64,000 nucleotides of DNA from Achatina immaculata (Eukaryota > Mollusca > Gastropoda > Stylommatophora > Achatinidae): assembly GCA_009760885.1 (NCBI GenBank), contig CM019692.1, positions 54,111,762-54,175,761 on the forward strand, in the 5' to 3' direction. The notes under the pieces are model-generated. The model ran no database searches. It saw only the letters and a list, made by a program, of their open reading frames with translations, and was not told the DNA's origin. Every line of letters starts with the position of its first letter. Position 1 is the first letter of the stretch. Below, one piece after another: positions 57,705-64,000 of the stretch. A program made the position numbers and the translations under genes.

Positions 57705-57870
57705 TGTCTTACACAGTGTCTGCAAGCGACAGACTCAGTGTCTATGTCTCATACAGTGTTTACAAGCGACAGACTCAGTGTCTATGTCTCATACAGTTTT
57801 TGCAAGCGACAGACTCAGTGTCTATGTCTCATACAGTTTTCGCAAGCGACAGACTCGGTGTCTAAGTTTA
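57705..57870. repeat. 40-bp minisatellite inside duplication unit 1
   Basis: Four units of GACAGACTCAGTGTCTATGT and CTCATACAGTGTTTGCAAGC. Unit 2 has about three (59350-59470), so the array has changed length since the duplication. Confidence 0.9.
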
Positions 57871-58265
57871 ACAGAGGGGTTCCCAATCTTCCTGCTTCCA
57901 TGTGTAACAGTATATTTGCATGTTACGTGTGTAAGCCCCATTATGGATTTTTAATAGAGACATAATTTAATGTTTACATATTCTTAACTGCATTTGCTGA
58001 ATGACTGGCTTTAGCAAGAGAAACTGACAGCACGTGATTAGGCGGGTTTAAGCCTGGTATACGGGGAAGTGTGTTAAGTTAAAAGAGAAGAAAGAAAAGG
58101 ACGCCTGACCCGTGCGGACATGTTTGTCTGTCGCTGTATTATGGAGTTTTTGGCTGTACTAGAACTTTGAGAATTGTCGACATTCTTCGTCCGAAGTCTT
58201 GTTCATCTGTTTGTCTGATATGGAAGCTCTGTATCAGTTATATGCCCAGACTGATGTCTTAGCTG

Positions 58266-58689
58266 AAGACCTGTATTCGAAATATTGATCAGTATATTTA
58301 CCATCCATCCGGTATCCATCATCATCAAGTTCCATTCAGTAAACTTCACCTTGTCATATTGTCAGAATCAGATATAACATTGATATGTCTGGACAAAGGG
58401 AAAGATCTGGGTATCATCTGAACAGAGAATATTACTTCAGAGTTAGTCCCCTTTTCTGCACCAACCTGGGCTGTACAGACCGTAGATGAACGACACGCTC
58501 AAACATCCACCACTTTTCCACCTACATAGAAGTTACTTGCCGCCAGTTTCTGTGTAATATCGCAGTGTCATAAATCCTTCATAATCTTTATTCAGAGAAT
58601 AAAACATACGTGTATTCAAGAACCACAAGCCATTAATTATTTGCTAGATGATGTGTCATTTTTAAATTAATAGTAATGCAAAGATCCTT
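58266..58689. other. Single-copy spacer between duplication units
   Basis: Intron sequence. I looked for a first-half exon (phase 1-0) that would pair with exon b separately and found no convincing one. Confidence 0.45.
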
Positions 58690-59865
58690 TACCTCACTAT
58701 ACTAAAGGCCCTTTACCTCACTATACTAAAAACCCTTTACTCCAGTTACGTTCATTTCTTCTACCCATCTTTATCTTGGTTTGACAACTATTGTATTCCT
58801 CTCTTTCTTCTGCTCCCTTCTTCCTCCTATTCTTTACTTCCAACTAGTCAAGCTTGTATCACATCCCAGGACTCTCCATATAATTATTCAGAAATTTCAC
58901 TACACACACTCTCATGCAGGTTTCATACAACTCATAGCTGAGTGCTTATTTTTATATAACATACAATCAAATCTCAGTTTTCTTATTTCTTTGTCCTGTA
59001 TGTTTTTGTATGAGTAAGGCACAAATCTAAATGTTTACAACTGTGTGGTCGTTAACGAAATTAATCTGTTCCTAACTTTTACAAAGTCTAATATTTTGTC
59101 AGAAGTAAGGCACTGTTTAACCTTTACTACATATTACTACAAATGTAATAATAAACTTACGTGGATTTTGTCCTGAGCCATTTGTAAACTGGGTGTCTAT
59201 TACAGGAGACCATCTTATGTTCATAGTGGCAGTCGTATTTGACATAAGACTGTTGGTCGGAATGTTGATCCTACACGTGAAGATATCTCCCTCCATGGTC
59301 ACGCTACTGGACTCATACCGGTTCTGTAAAACATAAACTAAGATGTCAGTCCTCTTCTATCTCACACAGTGTCTGGAAGCGACAGATTCTGCGTCTATGT
59401 CTCATACAGTGTCTGCAAGCGACAGACTCGCTGTCTATGTCTCATAAGAGTCTGCAAGCGACAGACTATGTTTAACAGAGGGGTTCCCAATCTTCCTGCT
59501 TCCATGTGTAACAGTATATTTGTATGTTACGTGTGTAAGCCCCATTATGGATTTTTGATGGAGACATAATTTAATGTTTACATATTCTTAATCGCATTGC
59601 TGAATGACTGGCTTTAGCATGAGAAACGGACAGCACGTGATTAGGCGGGCTTAAGCCTGGTATTCTGAGAAGTGTGTTAAGTTAAAAGAGAAGAAAGAAA
59701 AAGACCCTTGTCCGGTGCAGACATGTTTGTTTGTCTCTGTATTATGGGGTTTTTAGCTGTAATAGGAACTTTGAGAATTGTTGACATTCATCGTCCGAAG
59801 TCTTGTTCACATGTTTGTCTGATATGGAAATTCTGTATCAGCTATATGCCCAGACTCATTACTTA
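58690..59865. repeat. Tandem duplication, unit 2
   Basis: Second unit of the 1,653-bp duplication; see unit 1. At its right end the sequence passes from the shared ATATGCCCAGACT directly into the 33-bp minisatellite. Confidence 0.9.
59161..59323 (-). CDS. Receptor gene 1: second half of first domain, alternative exon a
   Basis: Seen: the same acceptor and donor as exon b (CTTAGTTTATGTTTTACAG; GTAAGT), 163 bp, phase 0 to 1. Begins NRYESSSVTMEGDIFTCRIN. Against exon b there are 8 nucleotide differences, giving 7 replacements: W/R, R/E (two changes), G/S, M/V, I/M, N/S and D/A (exon b/exon a), and no silent change. Five of the seven lie in the first ten codons. Being nearer to 63291-63439, it would be the default choice by distance. 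Loss of the Trp relative to exon b is the sharpest difference. Confidence 0.78.
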
Positions 59866-60600
59866 GTTAACTGTTTGACCCCACATGCTAATTACTTAGA
59901 TAATTGTTTGACCCCACATACTCATTATTTAGTTAACTATTTGACCTACATGCTCATTATTTAGTTAACTGTTTGACCTACATGCTCATTATTTAGATAA
60001 CTGTTTGACCTACAAGCTCCTTACTTAGTTAACTGTATGACCAACAAACTCATTACTTAGTTAACTGTTTGTCCCCGCATGCTCATTACTTAGTTAACTG
60101 TTTGACCCCACATGCTCATTACTTACGTAACTGTTTGACCCCACATGCTCATTACTTAGTTAACTGTTTGCCCCCACATGCTAATTACTTAGTTAACTGT
60201 TTGACCCCACATGCTCATTACTTACGTAACTGTTTGACCCCACATGCTCATTACTTAGTTAACTGTTTGAACCCCACATGCTCATTACTTAGTTAACTGT
60301 TTGAACCCCACATGCTAATTACTTAGATAACTGTTTGACCTACAAGCTCATTACTTAGATAATTGTTTGACATACATGCTCATTGCTTTGATAACTTTTT
60401 GACCCCACATGCTCATTACTTAGATAACTGTTTGACCCACATACTCATTACTTTGATAACTGTTTGACCTACATGCTCATTGCTTAGATAACTATTTGAC
60501 CTACAAGCTCATTTCTTAGATAACTATTTGACCTACAAGCTCATTACTTAGATAACTGTTTGACCTACATGCTCATTACTTAGATAACTGTTTGGCTGCT
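59866..60600. repeat. Minisatellite, 33-bp unit
   Basis: About 22 units of CATTACTTAGTTAACTGTTT plus GACCCCACATGCT, with GACCTACAAGCT variants to the right. Lies in the intron just upstream of alternative exon a. Confidence 0.95.
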
Positions 60601-61068
60601 CAAGACGCCATCTTCAATCTGTCTTGAAGTTAGATATGTCTTTGTGGTTAGGTGTACTCATTTCTAGCTTATAATTTGAAGCGACAAACGTTCGACTCTT
60701 CGCTTCACTTACATACTTAGGCGCCACTATACTTTTATCATTCGTCACATTTTGAATATAACGAGAATGTGAATGTTGAAGTATAGCCAGATATGTCGAA
60801 ATCTGACACACTGGGACACGAAAAGGGTAAAATCCAGTAAGCAAAATGGTTCCAAACGATTCGCCTGATGAGATATTATGGAAGAAAAAAAAAATTGAAA
60901 GAAGAAAGCACTTTCTAAAATTTAAAATCATGAATAATGTGAAAATAGCGCATCATCAAAATACGGCGAAGTAGGACTTTGTTGGTTAAGTATTATATAT
61001 TCAAACAATCCAGTGCTTAGAATTACAAACTTTTCAATCTAAACTTTGTGTTTTCATTTCGCTCATGA
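60601..61068. other. Intron sequence, nothing recognised
   Basis: A minus-strand frame at 60614-60931 has no recognisable domain or splice-site framing. Confidence 0.4.
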
Positions 61069-63095
61069 TATTTGAAACTGAGCAACCGTCCCAAACTGTT
61101 GAGCAATAGTCTAAATGTGTTTGTATATGAGATATGTAGTATGTCTTCCTAGTGTCTTTATCGATGAAATGCTTAATTTTAGCTAATTGGTATACTTTTT
61201 GTGCGATGAATTTTGTTAGACATTGCACATGAGAGTTTCAGGTCAGATGTTAGTCAATAATAAGACCTAATGTTTTGTGCTCGCTAACGTTTTCTATCTA
61301 TGATGTTTCTGTATGGAGTCGAAGTGTTGTTTTTGTTGCGTTTTGTAGTTTCTGTCTTGTTGTTTTGAGCATTGATTTTGTTTTATCGGTGTTTATAATC
61401 ATGCCATTATTTTTGCTCCATCTAATTAAATTGTACAACTGGACCTGAAGAATTGATTCTAGATTAACACAGTCGTAGTCACTGGTGTAGACTGTGCAAT
61501 CATCGGCAAAAAGGTCACAAGAAGAGTGTTTAAGATGAAGTGGAAGATCATTGATATAGATAGCAAAGAATAACGGGCCTAGAATAGAACCTTGCGGAAC
61601 ACCAGTGTCAGCTATAGCAGAATTTGATAGAGAATTGTTGAAGAATACTACCTGTTGTCTGTCTGAAAGAAACGATGCAATTAATTTTATTAGGTTAGGG
61701 TGCAATTTATAAGTCTTTATTTTTCTTACAAGAATATCGTGGTCAATCATATCAAATGCCTTTTTAAAGTCGACAAAGATGGCACCACAAAGTCTGTCGT
61801 CATTTATGTTTACTAACCAGTTTTCTGTCATTTTGGTAAGAGCTGTGTGGCAGGAATGATTGAGTCTAAAGCCTGACTGACTGTCTATGAGTAAATTGTT
61901 CTCTTGCATGTGTCGTAGAGTTATTTTGTGTATGTGTTTTTCGAGTGGTTTTGATAATGACGATAATATAGATATTGGTCTCTAGTTGATAAGAATGTTG
62001 GATGAGCCAGATTTAAAGCGAGGATACACCTTAGCAGTTTTAAAAGCCTCAGGGAAATAACATTTTGCAATGCACTGGTTGTAAACATATGTTAGTGTAT
62101 GTGAAATGACAGGTGCAGCATAATGTTAAATCTTATTACTAATGTCATCAACCCCAGCTGTATTCTTGTTTTTTAAGGTTAAGAGATAACTGTGAACTTC
62201 ACTGACTGTTAAGAATGGTATGTGTAACTATTTAAAATCAGTACATCTGCTGTCCAGGAATGTTTGTAGTTCATGTAAGTCGCATACAGGAGCTGATATT
62301 GATGATTTAAGAACGTTGATTTCTTCTCTGAAATGTGTACTGATATGTGCCCTAGTGTATGCACGATTGATGGCTTGAGAATCAAATTCTTTTCTTTTAT
62401 TTGATAGGGTATTTATGGCTTTCCAAATTGATTTACTGTCTGATTTATTCTGTATTAGATTCCTGAAGTAATTTTTTTTTCTCTTGTCTTATTAAGTATT
62501 GAACTTTGTTTCTGAGTAAATGGTAGGTCATAAAGCCCTTGATTTTGTGCGCCCGGTCACGCTCTCTCATGGATTGTAGTATTTCAGGTGTTATCCAAGG
62601 TGACTTCGTCTGGTTTTTTACTCTCACCTCTTTCATGGGGACATGTTTGTCTAATATATCTCTGAAGATCTTTAGCCAATATTCTATTGCCTCCTCAGTG
62701 TCAGTTAGTTGGTACACGTGTGTAAGTGAAGATTCTTGCAAATCATTAAGGAATAATTCTAGGTTAAATTTTCTGAAGCTTCTAAATTTCATACTGGTGT
62801 GATTGTGTTTAGGAAGTTTATACTCCTTTCTTGTCCACGTACAGCCGACTGGGTAATGATCACTTGACGAAGTATGAGGGATGTTACATTCAATGATGTT
62901 TTCTGGTTGGGCTACATATATATGATCTAATAATGTGGATGATACTTCTGTTACTCTGGTAGGTTTGGTGACAATTTGGCAAAGATTATAGGATAGTATA
63001 ATATTGCTCCAAGTTTGATTTGACTGTGTTAGATCTATGTTGAAATCTCCAAGAATGATAATATCTTTGAACCTAAAGGTTGAAACCTCATCCAT
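61069..63095 (-). mobile_element. CR1/L2-like non-LTR retrotransposon, copy 2
   Basis: Minus strand. Endonuclease and linker in a 217-codon frame (62445-63098: KDIIILGDFNIDLTQSNQTW, LLDHIYV, SSDHYPVGCTW), then a decayed stretch, then RT (61298-61909: FVDFKKAFDMIDHDIL, GVPQGSILGPLFFAIYINDL, DLFADDCTVY). Starts at the same point as copy 1 (just before KDIIILGDFN) but is truncated at the 3' end (SVSN at 61069), losing the UTR and tail. Inserted 200 bp from exon 63291-63439. Confidence 0.87.
61298..61909 (-). pseudogene. Reverse transcriptase ORF fragment of CR1/L2-like copy 2
   Basis: 203 codons. Keeps the standard GVPQGS motif and FADD catalytic pair that are altered or preserved respectively in copy 1. 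The frame is lost near 61298 and resumes at 61034-61228. Confidence 0.8.
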
Positions 63096-63290
63096 CATAG
63101 TCGTGAAGTCTCAAACCTTGTTGTACTTGCAAAGTGTGTGTTTATTTCAGTGAAATAAAGTTTGTGTGTAAAATAAACATAAATAATATACACAGGCAAC
63201 GCCAAAAGGTATACTTAACTTAGCAAAATTAGCACACACGGTATAGTGCATAAATGTAGGTAATTTATGATTGGGAGACACAACACTTAC

Positions 63291-63439
63291 TGGAAAAGTT
63301 ACATCCGAGGAACATTCGAACTGTTGCATCAGTTCACCGATTACTCTGGACCTGGGAATTCTACACCGAGTCACAAGCTGGAACCCAGTTGATTTGTTCC
63401 AGTATCGTTCAGGAGGGTCACAGTCAAGTTCAGGTAAGT
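63291..63439 (-). CDS. Receptor gene 1: first half of first extracellular domain
   Basis: Seen: acceptor TTTTTTTACTCTAAAACCAG above 63439, donor GTAAGT at 63285-63290 (minus). Length is 149 bp, phase 1 to 0, 49 codons beginning LPELDCDPPERYWNKSTGFQ and ending ECSSDVTFP. Three Cys and one sequon (NKS). The phases equal those of exon 9859-10034 in gene 2, and it can be joined to 59161-59323 or 57508-57670 in frame. Inference: N-terminal half of a split Ig-like domain with extra disulfides. The signal-peptide exon, expected to end in phase 1 as in gene 2, is not visible to 64000 and should lie beyond the window. Confidence 0.68.
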
Positions 63440-63934
63440 CTGGTTTTAGAGTAAAAAAACAGATGTAAGAATTTTGTTAAATAAAACGATGGGACTATTA
63501 TTAGAATCCACGAGTCAGGGTTGGCCAAGAATTTATCCCATATTTTCATGATGATCCTGGCTATTGGGCTGAAGTGCCATTTAGCCAGGCTAACAGGACA
63601 AGGTTCGCCACGGTACTTGTAGTGAAATGTGAGCGAAGACTTACTTCTTGAATCTACAGCGAGAGCTAAAACTCTCCATGATAATACCTCCAACACGTTG
63701 ACGGTGCTTCAACATCGCCACGGCACTAGCTACAGAGAACTGTGTCCCAAGCTGCAGATGATGATGACAAGAGAACTTAGGTTGTAGATTTCAGTCATTA
63801 TCACCTCCTTCATACTTCACATCTGAAGCTCCTCTCCTTCTATCACTAGCCATATTTATAAAGTTGAAAATAAAATCATCGCTCCTGCAGCCAGCACATA
63901 AAAAACTGCGCAGACAAATCATCTTATATATTCT
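63440..63934. other. Intron sequence, GC-richer patch
   Basis: 63500-63760 is less AT-rich (CTGGCTATTGGGCTGAAGTG, CAACATCGCCACGGCACTAG) and may be an unrecognised repeat. No coding support. Confidence 0.4.
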
Positions 63935-64000
63935 TATATCTTATATCCTTTCCGTGCCGTTAAACGTCACATAGGGCTTGCAAGCTAGTTCGGCAATTTT
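63935..64000 (-). mobile_element. 3' end of another element A copy, running off the window
   Basis: TCTTATATCCTTTCCGTGCC and GTTAAACGTCACATAGGGCT match the 3' end of element A at 14785-14825. The body would continue to the right of 64000. Confidence 0.8.

Larger units (their letters stand above)
57010..58265. repeat. Tandem duplication, unit 1 (carries alternative exon)
   Basis: Matches 58690-59865 at a constant offset of 1,653 bp where no indels intervene (57063 with 58716; exon 57508 with 59161). It contains a dispersed repeat, one 163-bp exon, a 40-bp minisatellite and about 400 bp of further intron. Between the units, 58266-58689 is single copy. Confidence 0.9.

Noticed and set aside
58300..58420. 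Tiny first-half exon to pair separately with alternative exon b
   Set aside because: An AG...GT pair gives only about 46 bp with no resemblance to 63291-63439, so it is not supported.
63430..63696. Candidate signal-peptide exon of receptor gene 1
   Set aside because: The frame overlapping the acceptor of 63291-63439 has no signal-like start and no phase-1 donor. The true exon is probably beyond 64000.

Overview
This is eukaryotic, intron-rich, AT-rich DNA dominated by mobile elements and tandem repeats. The mix of non-LTR retrotransposons (RTE-like families with GATGAT tails, a CR1/L2-like family, a HERO/R2-like element with a restriction-like endonuclease), mariner, hAT/ZBED and Ty3 remnants, many 20-60 bp minisatellites and Ig-type receptor exons suggests a lophotrochozoan, probably a mollusc. 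That is an inference; nothing in the window names the species.

The host genes are all on the minus strand and had to be read from splice sites and intron phases, because no single exon is a long ORF. Receptor gene 1 runs from the right edge to about 43.5 kb: half-domain exon 63291-63439 (phase 1-0); one of two near-identical half-domain exons, 59161-59323 or 57508-57670 (each phase 0-1); Ig exon 55132-55413 (1-1); Ig-like exon 48898-49245 (1-1); transmembrane exon 45477-45664 (1-0); and a terminal cytoplasmic exon at 44787-45023, with a diverged second copy at 43463-43588. All phases fit. Its signal-peptide exon must lie beyond the right edge. Receptor gene 2 is a paralogue with the same exon plan: signal-peptide exon 25409-25463 (ends phase 1), half-domain exons 9859-10034 (1-0) and 7084-7306 (0-1), and exon 1107-1400 (1-1). 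It continues off the left edge. Together they look like a tandem family of type I membrane receptors with extracellular Ig-like domains. An immune or recognition role is possible but not shown.

The central observation is the pair of 163-bp exons in gene 1. They lie in a 1,653-bp tandem duplication, cannot both be spliced in without shifting the frame, and differ at 8 positions, all amino-acid changing (7 replacements, no silent change). This is the pattern expected of young, mutually exclusive, diversifying exons.

Introns, left to right: minisatellites and an uninterrupted 2.1-kb (TA)n tract (2429-4530) between two copies of a dispersed repeat; an RNase H relic; an RTE-like copy; a CR1/L2-like copy; a 50-bp minisatellite split by an RTE element that is itself split by another; a hAT/ZBED relic; a 2.2-kb array of 36-bp units; an internally deleted RTE derivative; a mariner relic; a Ty3 integrase relic followed by 48-bp repeats; an intact 1,103-codon HERO/R2-like element; several decayed RTE copies; a mariner 5' end; an RTE copy between 200-bp direct repeats; more minisatellites; and a CR1/L2-like copy at 61-63 kb.
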